Shown: positions 28,101 to 36,594, counted from the first letter of the stretch. The stretch: DNA of 64,000 bases from Nitrospirales bacterium (GCA_021604105.1 BQIW01000009.1:1-64000), one strand, 5' to 3'. Numbers and translations: made by a program. Notes: generated by a model from the sequence alone, not told the origin.

Positions 28101-29654
28101 GAGACGGACGTTGGGATCTTTTAAGGAAAACGAAGGAGCCTGCTGATAGGGGTGAAAGGTGCCCCATTCCCCGGCGAATTCATTCGCATAAAACCCAACT
28201 GTTGTGCCTTCGGTCAAAAGCAGGTCTGCTGAGCCATTCCCTTCCAGGTCTGCAAATTGGACACTGTCGTCTGCTAGGGTGATCCCCGCTGGTGCTTGCT
28301 TCAGGGCTTGGGGGGCAGAGAATTTACCTCTCCCAAGATTGCGCCATCGGCGATACCCCGTTGGGGTGGTGTGCAGAATATCAGGGAGGCCATTGCCAAA
28401 GAGCCCAATTAGCTCGTGATTCGGATCGCCTAATGATTGACCGGGAGGCTGATCACACTCGAAGGTCACGGTTTCTAACTCACGTTGCCTGGGATCAAAT
28501 GTGGTGTACTCCAGCGTAATCGGCGGCAATGATGCGGCATACAGACCATTCCTAGGATTTTTTTTCGGTTGGACGGCGTGTGGAGGATTGCGCTCATCAC
28601 CGAAGTCCCAATTCCTGGCTTCGGTTTCTGGTTGATCGGCCGTGTAGCCGCGGTGGACGACCTGAGCTAATATGGATACTCCAGAAATATCCTGGGTATT
28701 CTCATAGAGCAGATCATAACTACGAATGAGGTGGCTCGGAGGGTTGACGTCTTTATGCAGAGATTTGATCAGAATGCGGTTGCACCGCCGGGCGGTTCGA
28801 ATCTCAAACCCTGCCCGATAGGTGGAGAAGGGGTCGGGACGCAGTTTCCATGGTTTAATGGGATGCTCGTTTTTATCAAACGCTTCATATTCATAATCAA
28901 ATTCGATGCGCAACAGGTACTTTTCTTTTCGACTCCTCGGGCTAGGCCAATAATTCCCATATTCAATCCTGTCTAAATACACTTGATTATAGGAATGAGG
29001 CGCTTGAATTCCTTCACCCTCCTGGGGGCTTTTGTCTTTTTTGTAGGCATATTGGATTTTGTTGCCTTTCGGATCTTCACTTGATTCTAAATACCAGGCA
29101 AAAATCTTGAGCCTTTCATTTTCTTTCACCTCTATTCGGCTTTGGACATTTTTTTCTGCTTGTTTTCCATAGAGGTTGACGACCCCGTCTTTGGTCATGA
29201 CTTTCCAATAATTATCATGGCCATCGACCCTATGGACGAGGTGCTGAATTCGTGCAAAGAGCCCTTCAATGCGTGGTTGATAGGTCGTAACGACGTAATC
29301 CCCTCTCGATTCTTCCTTTACTGGCACTAAATCTTCTGCGCCAGACAAGACGAACGTGTCTTTCTCATCGTCATATATGGGAATGCCTTTGGAGGTTTTT
29401 CGGGAAATGTTGGGAATACCCAAGGACCAGCCTAAGCCGAAGGGGCCGTTACCACCTCCAGTGGAATAGCCCAACGTCAGTTGCGGCCCAAAGCCTTCAC
29501 GGCCGGGAGGAAGAGAAAGAGGAATACTAAAATTCCCCGTCCCTGTATGCAGATCGGGTTGAAAGGTTTCCCCCAGTCCTTTAATCGCCCCGCCCCCTTT
29601 AGGGAGCGAAAGAACTTGTTCAGAAACCCCGGATTTATTATTGGCTTGGGGCAT
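22128..29654 (-). CDS. TcB-TcC fusion: Rhs-type toxin complex cocoon with C-terminal effector
   Basis: 2508 residues, start after AAAGGAAAAG. Residues 1-300 are SpvB-like (GGAIKGLGETFQPDLHTGTGNFSIPL, GFGLGWSL-type). From about 400 to 720 are FG-GAP/VCBS repeats (LVDMDGDGVTDVL, LADMSGDGLQDLV, LADINGDGLADLVY). TcdB middle domains follow, then many YD/Rhs repeats from about 1500. The Rhs core ends RYTGKERDEQTGFYYHGARYY, GRWISPDP and NNPMVRKDPSGL near 2218. In Tc toxins TcB and TcC form a hollow shell holding the cleaved C-terminal toxin, which TcA injects. The last 290 or so residues form the variable effector. Here TcB and TcC are fused in one chain; in Photorhabdus they are separate. Confidence 0.9.
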   Translation of the reverse strand: MPQANNKSGVSEQVLSLPKGGGAIKGLGETFQPDLHTGTGNFSIPLSLPPGREGFGPQLTLGYSTGGGNGPFGLGWSLGIPNISRKTSKGIPIYDDEKDTFVLSGAEDLVPVKEESRGDYVVTTYQPRIEGLFARIQHLVHRVDGHDNYWKVMTKDGVVNLYGKQAEKNVQSRIEVKENERLKIFAWYLESSEDPKGNKIQYAYKKDKSPQEGEGIQAPHSYNQVYLDRIEYGNYWPSPRSRKEKYLLRIEFDYEYEAFDKNEHPIKPWKLRPDPFSTYRAGFEIRTARRCNRILIKSLHKDVNPPSHLIRSYDLLYENTQDISGVSILAQVVHRGYTADQPETEARNWDFGDERNPPHAVQPKKNPRNGLYAASLPPITLEYTTFDPRQRELETVTFECDQPPGQSLGDPNHELIGLFGNGLPDILHTTPTGYRRWRNLGRGKFSAPQALKQAPAGITLADDSVQFADLEGNGSADLLLTEGTTVGFYANEFAGEWGTFHPYQQAPSFSLKDPNVRLVDMDGDGVTDVLATFPHHFLYIKHRTENGRLTFEPPVPIPRQHDLTLWPDVYFSHPENRVRLADMSGDGLQDLVLIHDGRADYWPNLGYGKWGKRITLKNGPRLPGRYDPRRVFLADINGDGLADLVYIDSGQVHYWINQSGNQWSNEQIIHGAPVVTDADSVRLADMNGTGTGGILWSYDWATWQQRNYLYLDFTGGTKPLLLKSINNNMGVLTQVQYRPSTQDYLIDQTAGTPWITNLPFPVNVVGKVVVEDQIAKTSLTTRYTYHHGYYDGREREFRGFGRVDQYDAEEFTGQNFALPPTRSCTWFHTGAYFEEKDHLDHFKQEYYQEDDKAVRARSEVEKSDAPHEAYRALSGAILRQEVYALDGTTRQQHPYTVTENGYAVRLIQAKGNNNHAVFTRNSLETCEYHYERNPDDPRINHTMTLEVDPYGIVTKSAAIAYGRRSPDGTIPVNYQGDQTRTLMTYTENRVTHVDHQPDWYRLGVPIETKTFEVTGRLLADLPLSHPAKVKQAIQQADEITYEKPPTRTTNQKRLVEHTRTLYWKNDLSGPKPLGEIDFLVLPFQSYTLVFTPGFLKGVFEPTRLNEVLNLLKDQPKSGYVQGADAITPGWFPEDYPQNARKVWWIPSGTSFFSKPPENLLSPVDLNAPFVQDPAYAKHHYHLPQGTIDPFGNVSQIEYEAPYDLLPKRSQDPVGNVVEVENDYLVFQPTTITDPNDNQTAVVTNAFGLVLATAVMGKLQAATPEGDTLTNFTKYVPGDPFSPNNPHDFLQSATSRYMMDLFRFVEKKGPNGIRTLTRETHVADLPLIQNKPTKIQQTFTYSDGFGREIQSKVQAEPGPLVPNDEDAPEIDPRWVGSGWTIYNNKGNPVRQHEPFFTDTYRFEFERKAGVSPTLFYDPLDRVVATLHPNHTYEKIVFNPWHQIAYDVNDTVAPNNQETGDPRTDQDIRGYVHAFFQTQPADWQTWYQQRFNGNLGPEQKDAAQKAAMHANTPTRTYLDTLGRPFLTRNDNGPEGKYDTHTQMDMEGNPLIITDARGNKILKHILGSGSGGAASGTIPSFDVGGRSLYQHSADAGEEWNLPNVTGNPMRIWDGPENEPDAYEIETSYDSLQRPLEFRYKPSHSTAWIIAEKTVYGETQTRAKEKNLRGQVYQQWDGAGRTSNKVFDFKGNPLQVTRELVKDFDKKINWAQQPEPELDEPYQSETRYDALNRPIQVISPYTLKSTETSKILPNIVQPTYNEANLLESVSVWVREDSPPTTLLPPHTAHQHPITNIDYDAKGQRTKVTHGNQVATVYVYEETTFRLLQQTTIRNLDDPNAKTLQNLEYTYDPVGNITKMVDQVRKDEKVPAQGTYTYDALYRLRKAEGREHGGQQAQNQPHHLPKLKPHFDWNDITRRHLAHAHDVNGMRTYTEIYEYDAVGNILSLNHQVKPTSQSWTRRYRYDGNSNRLVSTEMPGEKNIPTTQLQPRYQHDRNGNLIQMPHLPTMNWDFKDQLQSVDLQSVNEDQLLGVKAYYTYDAGGQRVRKVITDQNGKRAKERIYLGDFEIYREYQNDDRQFERETLHVMDDHKCVALIETKTHEKGGGIRDPDNRTRYQLDNHLGSSMLELDEVGIEISYEEYHPYGTTSYHAWEKNAKVKSKRYRYTGKERDEQTGFYYHGARYYVPWLGRWISPDPLRAKGGLNFYLFVSNNPMVRKDPSGLKDNGTTSNSVKPPPVDNKAGESIPELVHPPDSSPQQRKLEKIKDWKKKVAFNKMLSEYVERMNNSEKLEKGARRASAKLIEFREKKVHSTIPKGRTSVESTGLKRNAGTPIQDPTKTQHAGVADALERVNATLKFFNEWRRRDGLENRSKIQQNRLWIKQVEEAIKSWIAPGEKFEGVLILGVPKGMRNNWNYAGRFLGIVDRETAKELILGQRSKIKWVQFGQTIIDTSALEFRLHGSTVMRMPGEEINESLIKGLQGGQYYFPMNFGDTRLAPPAESVVNYPTINQRR
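22131..23000 (-). other. C-terminal effector (hypervariable) domain of the Tc fusion
   Basis: About 290 residues after the DPSGL end of the Rhs core. A proline-rich linker (VKPPPVDNKAG) leads into a basic helical part (KIKDWKKKVAFNKMLSEYVERM) and then an alpha/beta segment with KFEGVLILGVPKGMRNNW, YAGRFLGIVDRETAKELI, SALEFRLHGSTVMRMPGEE and a final PTINQRR. Base composition looks lower in GC than the shell-encoding part, as in swapped Rhs tips. I cannot match it to ADP-ribosyltransferase, deaminase, nuclease or CNF-type toxins. Confidence 0.6.
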
Positions 29655-29665
29655 CTCTTTTCCTT

Positions 29666-32077
29666 TTAGGTCGCCAAGGGGTGTTTCTCTGGGTCATATT
29701 CATACTCGATCGTGAAGAGCACTTCTTCTATCGAAGAAAAATCACCAACCAAATCATCATTCTCGCCTTTTTTGAAAAACTTCTTGTTCTCCTTTGGAGG
29801 GATGTGGAGATACCAGACATTTTTCGGATCCACTTCTTGGGACTTCAAAACAGCCTCCTCCAAATTCGTGGCAGAATCTTCCAATAACTGACTCCTATCC
29901 CACCGGCCTAAATAGTTTTTTCCGGGATCGTACTCAGTCGTTTTTGGTGTGGCAGCTTCTTTAAAGGTAGATGGATAAGCCAATGTGGTTTCTTCAGTCT
30001 TGGGCGTGGCATTGTCTCGCATCTCTTTTGTGCTCAGATACAACTTCAGTTTTGAAGAGGATTTCTTGGTTTCGCCGTTCTGTATGTACAAGTATACCTG
30101 TGTAATTCGAAGGTTCAGTTCATTTGGAGGGAAGTCGGAGGCTCGGGTTTCAAATTTGAGTGTGTACTCGCCCGTTTCTCCATCCTTAGTGGTCACCATC
30201 CCTAGAGGCCGGTGTTCATCCTTGAGATGGAAAAATGCATCGTGCCACTCATGCTTGAACGAAAAGGAGCGCATGCCTTTTTGTTTGCTGATCGGTCGAG
30301 CCAAAATCTTTTTCTGATAGTCGTCATCAAACACTCCGGCATACTCGATGATAAGTCGAATGTCGGCAATATTCTTTAGTTCAATTTGATTCGAGGACTT
30401 GGGGATTCTCAACACCCAATTCCCAGCGAAGCCTAGTCCCTCAAACGGCCTTTTCTGGCGATCTTCATTGACGATACTAAATAGCCCAACACCTCCTTGG
30501 CCGACCCCCGAGAGAAGCGCGGTAACCATGGGATGAGTGAGAGTCTGTTCAACAAAGGTTTTGGCATTGGTGGTGGGATTAACTTGTTTCACTACAACTC
30601 GTGAGGTACCGACATGAGTCAAACTCGCCTTCACGCCTTCAATTCCAACATTGGTTAAGAGAACCACGCTAACATGTCGTATTCGGGCTTGTAGTAGGCC
30701 AGGATAATCTCGATTGAGATCTTCAAGTTCGGTGGAAAAGTACAATTCACCAGTAGTGGAAAACGAGGCAAAGGATAAAGGGTGACGTTGCCCGAGTGAC
30801 ACCACTTTGGTGATGGTTTGTTTTCGGTCTTCGTTTAGGGCCTGCTTTTGTTCCAATAATGTAATATCCTGCTGGAGGGCTTCGGCTGCCAATAACCCCT
30901 GTCGGGACTTCTCAAGATAGTCGAAACGAATAAAGGTAGGTCCAGAAACATCGTTTCCTTGATTTTCTGGCCAACCGTTCGCGAAGGGTTGTTTGGGTTC
31001 GTGCCCCTGCTCGAATTGCAACACACGTTGTGCCATCCATGCGGCTCTCATTCCCAGTTTAAGATAAGTTTGATAGTGTTCCTTCATATCCTGAGCCAAG
31101 GCACTCCAGAGCTGTGGATTGATAAACTGATGTTCCAGAATTTTTACACGTTCCGTCGCATACTCAGCATTCATTCGTGCAATCCGCGCTTCTTGTAAGG
31201 CGGCCACATACCGCCGTGAGGAGTTTCGTGCCTGCAATTGGGCAGCAGGCTTTTCAATCTTCTCCAATCGCTCTAACTGCATTTTTAGACCTTCCTCTGT
31301 CTCTGCCAGTCCACTAAAAGAATTCGCTCCTTTCGCAAAACCACCAGCAGCAGCGGCTATTGCTCCAGCAATCGCCGCGCCCGTGCCAGCGGTGAAAGCC
31401 GCTGCAACTGTAGAAGCTATAGCCGTTATGACAATACCAAATATACCCCAAAAATTATCCAAATCATCCAAACGTTTTTTTACCTGAACGATTTGAATGT
31501 CGATAGCATTGATCTGGTGCCTTGCGGCATCGATGTGTCCAAGAGCTTCATAGATTGCCAAATTTCGAAATTCGGTATTGGCTCGAGCCAGGGAGATGCC
31601 TTGCGTTGCATCCATCAAGGTGAGGGTTCCTTGCGAAAAGTTTTGTTTGAAATTAATGATGTCTTTTTCAGCTGAGAGAGCCAAGTTGTTGTAGGTCTTG
31701 GCCAGATTGATGAGATACTCGAAACGGTAGGTGGAGTGAAAATCTTCAGGAAAGCCTAGGATATTCACACAGGCATCGATGTGATGCTGTCCCAAACAGG
31801 CTTGATCTACCAATGATTGGACAAGAGGATTTGGAGGAGTACAAAATTTATGCTGAAATTGTATCTTTTTTTCTCGTACGTACAGGGGATTGATGGGCAA
31901 AGACGCGGGACCCAGAGGCTGTAACCAGGCATTTCTCCATTGATCAGACAAGACCACATTTCCCATGTTCACGGAGGGAAAAGAAACCGGTCTCCTATCC
32001 AAGAGCGGTAGGAAAAAATTTGGGGTGTTGTCCCCTAAGGCTGAAGTGAGGGTGCAGGAAGACTCATGGCTATCCAA
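29666..32077 (-). CDS. TcA C-terminal component (TcaB-like): pore and TcB-binding part
   Basis: 803 residues. Residues 120-205 and 260-340 are long coiled coils flanking a hydrophobic hairpin, FWGIFGIVITAIASTVAAAF...GAAIAGAIAAAAGGFAKG (about 209-250), which matches the translocation channel of TcA pentamers. The last 350 residues are beta-rich, as in the TcB-binding domain. The start is uncertain: the TTG at 32077 lacks a good ribosome site and lies 43 bp inside the upstream gene in another frame; an internal ATG at 31966 is an alternative. Together with the 32035-35331 product it covers what is one 2500-residue TcA in Photorhabdus, as in the TcaA/TcaB split. Confidence 0.8.
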   Translation of the reverse strand: MDSHESSCTLTSALGDNTPNFFLPLLDRRPVSFPSVNMGNVVLSDQWRNAWLQPLGPASLPINPLYVREKKIQFQHKFCTPPNPLVQSLVDQACLGQHHIDACVNILGFPEDFHSTYRFEYLINLAKTYNNLALSAEKDIINFKQNFSQGTLTLMDATQGISLARANTEFRNLAIYEALGHIDAARHQINAIDIQIVQVKKRLDDLDNFWGIFGIVITAIASTVAAAFTAGTGAAIAGAIAAAAGGFAKGANSFSGLAETEEGLKMQLERLEKIEKPAAQLQARNSSRRYVAALQEARIARMNAEYATERVKILEHQFINPQLWSALAQDMKEHYQTYLKLGMRAAWMAQRVLQFEQGHEPKQPFANGWPENQGNDVSGPTFIRFDYLEKSRQGLLAAEALQQDITLLEQKQALNEDRKQTITKVVSLGQRHPLSFASFSTTGELYFSTELEDLNRDYPGLLQARIRHVSVVLLTNVGIEGVKASLTHVGTSRVVVKQVNPTTNAKTFVEQTLTHPMVTALLSGVGQGGVGLFSIVNEDRQKRPFEGLGFAGNWVLRIPKSSNQIELKNIADIRLIIEYAGVFDDDYQKKILARPISKQKGMRSFSFKHEWHDAFFHLKDEHRPLGMVTTKDGETGEYTLKFETRASDFPPNELNLRITQVYLYIQNGETKKSSSKLKLYLSTKEMRDNATPKTEETTLAYPSTFKEAATPKTTEYDPGKNYLGRWDRSQLLEDSATNLEEAVLKSQEVDPKNVWYLHIPPKENKKFFKKGENDDLVGDFSSIEEVLFTIEYEYDPEKHPLAT

Positions 32078-35000
32078 CGAAATCTTCTGCTGGTTTCAAT
32101 GGTCGAAAAGACTTCAGTGTTCCGCTCCTCCAGGTTCTCTAATCGTTCTCCAAGATCCTCTTTTGGCGGATTAAAGTAATTGAATGTCCATTGAGGTAGT
32201 GTGTTTCGTTTCTCCTCTATAAATTTTTCTAATGTATGGATGTTTTCTATAGAATAATTGTTTCCAATAAAGAGTTTTTCTGCTTCACCAAGCACTTCCC
32301 GGGCTAGGACACTGGTCTCGGGTTGCAGCACAAACTGAGAAAGGTTCTCATGCAAAAGGAGCCTCATGTCTGTTGACCCACGATACGACAACAGATAATC
32401 GGCGATTTGGACATACCGCTCAGTGGTGTCGCCTAAACAACAGGTTTCTGCATTAAATAATTGGAGGATTTGTCCAAATTTTCTTCTCGCCTTCTCAGTG
32501 CTTTCTTGGGTATTTCGCTGATTGAGATCGTTTGCCCAATCACGATAGTTCTGAGCATGAAATCTCTCGAGTACTGGCACTTCAATGGGGCGGTTGAGAA
32601 AGGGGTAGACAATGGCATTGTTAGTCGCCTTCTCTCCGTCATGATAGACAAGGCGGTAAAACTGCCGAGCTTCGCGATATTGCCCTAAGGCCTGAGCCAC
32701 CTGCCCCAGACAAATAGGCAATAAAAAGAAATACTGGTGAGGAAGGAGTGAGAAAAACTGATCCAGCAAGTCCCTCATATTTTCGCGTAGCAAGAAGGAA
32801 TCCCCAGCTTGGTATCGTAGATAGTTACGCTTGCCGCCCTTATTTAAGAGGTCATAAGTCGGATTCTCAAGTTCTTCTTGAATAATGAAATTGTGTTCCC
32901 CATATTCGCATGCAAGGTTTTTAAGAAGATTTTCTCTGCCCCTTTTTCCAGGTACTTCAATGCGATTCCCGTATTCACCTCTAGGATGATCCGGGTTAGA
33001 GAAATCAAAAAAAAGTTTTCGCATAAATTTTGGTTTCGCAGGTAGCATTAGGGTGTTATCAGAGAGAACGCCCTTCGCCCCCCCTAAGTCATATAACCAA
33101 AACCCCCTATACGTTGGGATGCTATTCTTGTGATGACAATGAACCAGCGGTCCAACTTTCCCTCTTTGTGAAATTTGAGGTACCGTTTTAGTAAAACCAA
33201 TTCCTTCCTCATAATCCCAGTCATTTAGTTCATCATAACTATAGCGATCAGGATCTGTTTTTTTGGGAATAAGAGTAGCAGTTACGTCCTGGCCTACAAC
33301 TGTAACTATTAGCTTATAATAATGCCATACTTCCATAATGCGTTGGATATATACTTGGGCTTTCCTATCTCTCTCAAATTTAATCATTCTGGCCTTAATG
33401 TTTTTCAAAGGAAGCTCAAGAGGGTCTCCGATTCCCAAATACCATGGACCATCTGGTTCGAAATTTCCTATGCCTACTGGGATTCCTTTTCTTTCCTCCT
33501 CGTTCCATCGAACCAAAATGCCCATGAAAGGAATTGACCCCTTCATTCGGAAGTCGGTTTCAAAGGTGAAATTTTGTACTTGAGCCGATCGGTCATTTAA
33601 TAAGGCACTAAATGCATAATCACGTGGGTCTTCAAATTTAGATTCGGGCATTGTGGGCTCTATCAAACCAAGGCCCCAATTGATATACCAGTGTGGCGAA
33701 GGTGTTGGGGGGGGACGAAAGTCTTCTAAAAAATATTTCGATGTCCAACCGTTTTGCTTGAGAAGTCCTATTATTTTATTGGATTTGCTTTGGGGTGTCT
33801 CTGAATTATCTAAATAAATCTCCTCATATTTTTCTCTTACAAAAGGGTTAAATGATCCTTTGGAAAGAGAAATTCCGGTTAGTTCCGTTAATGCCTTTCT
33901 ATTGGCTGTGATCGGTTGATTGCTTTCTTCAAAAGACTTCCAAAATTGGCCGATTGAAATACCAATTCTTTGAGTGACTTCCCTTGCATTCAATGTTGTA
34001 AGCACAGTTTTCATTTCGTTCTCTGGAGATTGAGAATAGTTTGCCAGCCATTTGAAATTTTCACTTTCTTCCGCTCCGATAATTGGTTCTGTCTCGATAA
34101 AGATTGGAAGGGTTAAAGTTCGGTTCCATTGGTGACTCAGGCTTCGAATTTCTTGTGCCGCCTGATAATAGTGTTCCTGAGATAACTGAAACTCTTCATC
34201 GTAAAATCTTTGATGCCCTTTCAATAGTAAATCATCAATTATAAGAAATTTCTTAAGCAGCTCTAATCCCAGTTTTAGGTTGTTATACTCCCTGCGTTCC
34301 TGAGTGGGGGACAGGCTGAGCCGATCGGACTCCCCTTTTTCTAATGGTGCATCTGGAGATGCAGCTACACGAACTTTGTCAAGCATTTCCTCAGCCAGCT
34401 TAATATGTCGCCTGAGAGTTTCCCTCTCGCCGCGAATGAAAGGTTGTTTAAATTCGTCGGCAAAGGGAATTTCCGGGTAAAAAGTTTCTAGCAAAAACAC
34501 CCGCCACCCTGCATAAGTCAGTAGCTCATCTTCATGCTCATACTGCTCAGGAAGTTTCCAGCCTCGCTGCAATTTGTTTTGAAGGAACTCCTGAAGAGAA
34601 AGGATCGCCTGTTCACATTCGCTCAAATCCTCACATTGCGTGGGTGAAAACGAGATAAAATACCGTTGGCGCAACTCTTCGGGTAAGACATAAAGTTGCC
34701 GTTCCTCCTGTGGGTTCAAATCTCTTCCGAGTTTATCCTTTAAGTCTTTCTTGTTTTCGGCAATTTTTTGGTCGAGAAGGGCTTGGAGATAAGCCCCTTC
34801 AGTCTGTCGCTCGAATTGTTCTTTCCCTTTTTTTAAGGCCCCTGCCAATTGATTGAGCTCAGGTTCCTTCATGAGAAAACCAGCATTCTTCATCATCCTT
34901 TTCAATACACTCTTACTTTCAAGAATTTCCTCAAGTTCGGTTTTCTTCCCAAAAAACTTCTTATTCGTGTACCCCGTTAGTTTTTTAAAATACTGCAAGA

Positions 35001-35331
35001 TTTCTGAAGGAAGGAGTCGTTCCAGTCCCTCAATAACGGTCCTTTGATATTGGATATAGGTGGGAACGGCTTCATCGTATTCGGTGACTAAGGACCGTAG
35101 GATGGCGATACACCGTTTTCGGCGATTATGAGAAGCGGGGGGGGCTCTACTGAGATCCCATCCAAATTGCCGAATTACTTGGTTCGATGTAGTAAATTCC
35201 GCTGCCTTAAGGAGGGCAACCAAATAGTTTTCACAACTGAACACTGATTTATAACCTGAATCGGGGCACGCTCCTTCGCATAAGCTGGTTTTCCGTGGTG
35301 GTCCTTGCGGGTTCACCATATTTTCAAACAC
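32035..35331 (-). CDS. TcA N-terminal component (TcaA-like)
   Basis: 1098 residues. The N-terminal 250 residues resemble the alpha-helical shell region of TcA proteins (YQRTVIEGLERLLPSEILQYFKKLTG, GRDLNPQEERQLYVL). A beta-rich, neuraminidase/lectin-like insertion spans about 560-760 (NFTFETDFRMKGSIPFMGILVRW, GFWLYDLGG). The C-terminal third contains TPR-like helices, including FFLLPICLGQVAQALGQYREARQFYRLVYH, as in TcA proteins. There is no signal peptide, as usual for Tc toxins. The start is GTG 35331 or ATG 35319, translationally coupled to the upstream stop. It is the receptor-binding and shell half of the injection machine. Confidence 0.75.
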   Translation of the reverse strand: MFENMVNPQGPPRKTSLCEGACPDSGYKSVFSCENYLVALLKAAEFTTSNQVIRQFGWDLSRAPPASHNRRKRCIAILRSLVTEYDEAVPTYIQYQRTVIEGLERLLPSEILQYFKKLTGYTNKKFFGKKTELEEILESKSVLKRMMKNAGFLMKEPELNQLAGALKKGKEQFERQTEGAYLQALLDQKIAENKKDLKDKLGRDLNPQEERQLYVLPEELRQRYFISFSPTQCEDLSECEQAILSLQEFLQNKLQRGWKLPEQYEHEDELLTYAGWRVFLLETFYPEIPFADEFKQPFIRGERETLRRHIKLAEEMLDKVRVAASPDAPLEKGESDRLSLSPTQERREYNNLKLGLELLKKFLIIDDLLLKGHQRFYDEEFQLSQEHYYQAAQEIRSLSHQWNRTLTLPIFIETEPIIGAEESENFKWLANYSQSPENEMKTVLTTLNAREVTQRIGISIGQFWKSFEESNQPITANRKALTELTGISLSKGSFNPFVREKYEEIYLDNSETPQSKSNKIIGLLKQNGWTSKYFLEDFRPPPTPSPHWYINWGLGLIEPTMPESKFEDPRDYAFSALLNDRSAQVQNFTFETDFRMKGSIPFMGILVRWNEEERKGIPVGIGNFEPDGPWYLGIGDPLELPLKNIKARMIKFERDRKAQVYIQRIMEVWHYYKLIVTVVGQDVTATLIPKKTDPDRYSYDELNDWDYEEGIGFTKTVPQISQRGKVGPLVHCHHKNSIPTYRGFWLYDLGGAKGVLSDNTLMLPAKPKFMRKLFFDFSNPDHPRGEYGNRIEVPGKRGRENLLKNLACEYGEHNFIIQEELENPTYDLLNKGGKRNYLRYQAGDSFLLRENMRDLLDQFFSLLPHQYFFLLPICLGQVAQALGQYREARQFYRLVYHDGEKATNNAIVYPFLNRPIEVPVLERFHAQNYRDWANDLNQRNTQESTEKARRKFGQILQLFNAETCCLGDTTERYVQIADYLLSYRGSTDMRLLLHENLSQFVLQPETSVLAREVLGEAEKLFIGNNYSIENIHTLEKFIEEKRNTLPQWTFNYFNPPKEDLGERLENLEERNTEVFSTIETSRRFRWIAMSLPAPSLQP

Positions 35332-36262
35332 GGCATTTCCGACTGCCCGAACTTCTTCCTTTATATTTTTTTTTCCCGAATGCTGATGCTGCGGCAGCAG
35401 CTTTCCAATCCTTTAAGAATGCGGGCTTGTCCATGAAACTTAGGTCAGAAAAGGCTAATGCAGTAGGTCCAGAGAGTTTTCCATGCTTAAAAATTAGCTG
35501 CCCCATGGCGGGACCAAAAACCGCCTCAAAGCGCGCGAGTCGCCGCTCCTTTTTTAACGTGGGAAGAGGAATCTTTGTTTCTTCATGCAACTCGTCAAGG
35601 TTTTTGCTCAGGAAATCTACTTTCGTCTTGATGCCCGCTTGCTTGAATTTTGAAGCGTACCGGCCAATTATCTCGGGATTATCTAAGGTTACCCAGGCAA
35701 GTGAGTCTTCTCCCCTATTCCCGGCTATGTCCTCAACCGCAAATTTAATTATTTTCGGTCCGTTTTCCATGGCATTGGTCTTGCTCATGAGATAGCTTCC
35801 AACGAATGTTCCCGGCTCGTTGCGGCATTCGGTGAGGGCAATCATCTTTCCTTTGGTATCTACTTCAGAGAAATCTGCATAGACTTTCGAGCCTGGCTCT
35901 CCAGATACCACTACATAAAGTCGTTGGCCGTTTACGACTTTGTCCTTCGTAACTTTGGCTAAATGAATTTTTGGGGGAATGGTTTTTATGGTTATAAAGC
36001 TTTTTGTGGGGACTGGATGACTGGGGGTATCAGTTTTCTCTAACCGGAGAACCACTGGTTCTTTTTCGATCGCATCTCCTAACTTTGGGATATATACACC
36101 TCTCAACGTTCCAGCCTTTCCCAAGACTTCTTCTAATTTTATTGTTAACGATCCGAATTCTGCAGTGGCCGTTTTGACACCGTCCGCGGCCGTAACAAGG
36201 ATTTCGATGGGAATTCCCACCTTCGCAATAGGATTGACGATTGAAACCCGAGGGTTGGGCAT
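35324..36262 (-). CDS. Ig-like protein, first gene of toxin operon
   Basis: 312 residues after AGGAGA. Two beta-rich Ig-like domains come first: about 1-95 (VSIVNPIAKVGIPIEILVTAADG, GTLRGVYIPKLGD) and 96-200 (RLYVVVSGEPGSKVYADFSEVDTKG, FAVEDIAGNRGED). A helical segment at about 205-270 (KFKQAGIKTKVDFLSKNLDELHEET, LPTLKKERRLARFEAVFG) resembles DUF4332-type helix-hairpin-helix repeats. The tail is basic. There is no signal peptide. It overlaps the TcA-N gene by 8 bp. Such a gene is not a standard Tc component; it might be a chaperone, an assembly or an adhesin factor. Confidence 0.65.
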   Translation of the reverse strand: MPNPRVSIVNPIAKVGIPIEILVTAADGVKTATAEFGSLTIKLEEVLGKAGTLRGVYIPKLGDAIEKEPVVLRLEKTDTPSHPVPTKSFITIKTIPPKIHLAKVTKDKVVNGQRLYVVVSGEPGSKVYADFSEVDTKGKMIALTECRNEPGTFVGSYLMSKTNAMENGPKIIKFAVEDIAGNRGEDSLAWVTLDNPEIIGRYASKFKQAGIKTKVDFLSKNLDELHEETKIPLPTLKKERRLARFEAVFGPAMGQLIFKHGKLSGPTALAFSDLSFMDKPAFLKDWKAAAAASAFGKKKYKGRSSGSRKCRV

Positions 36263-36594
36263 GGTCCGTCTCCTGATGTGTGTGATAAAAACAATTTTTG
36301 AGGACTACCCAGGCAATCCTCAGATCCAAGACTAGTAGGGGAGAAGTGAAAGGTTAAGCGATCAGAGAATTTAGATAGACCATATGCTGAATGACTACGC
36401 GAAAGCGGAAGTAAATTTTAACGAAATTAAAGTTATTGTCAAGAATTCTATATTTCTTTTATCAAAAATTTCATGTCACCTTCCAAGTTTTTTAGATGAG
36501 CCGCAAAACCTTTGAGAGATGGAGACCTTTTAATTCCTTCAGAATCTTCTCGAAAGTTTAACAGTATTTTTTAAATTACGTCGCAGTAAAGAAC
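36263..36594. promoter_or_regulatory. Upstream region of toxin operon
   Basis: 332 bp of AT-rich sequence between the operon and the IS200-type relic. The toxin operon promoter must lie here unless it is further upstream. I see A/T tracts but no confident -35/-10 pair and no gene. Confidence 0.4.
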
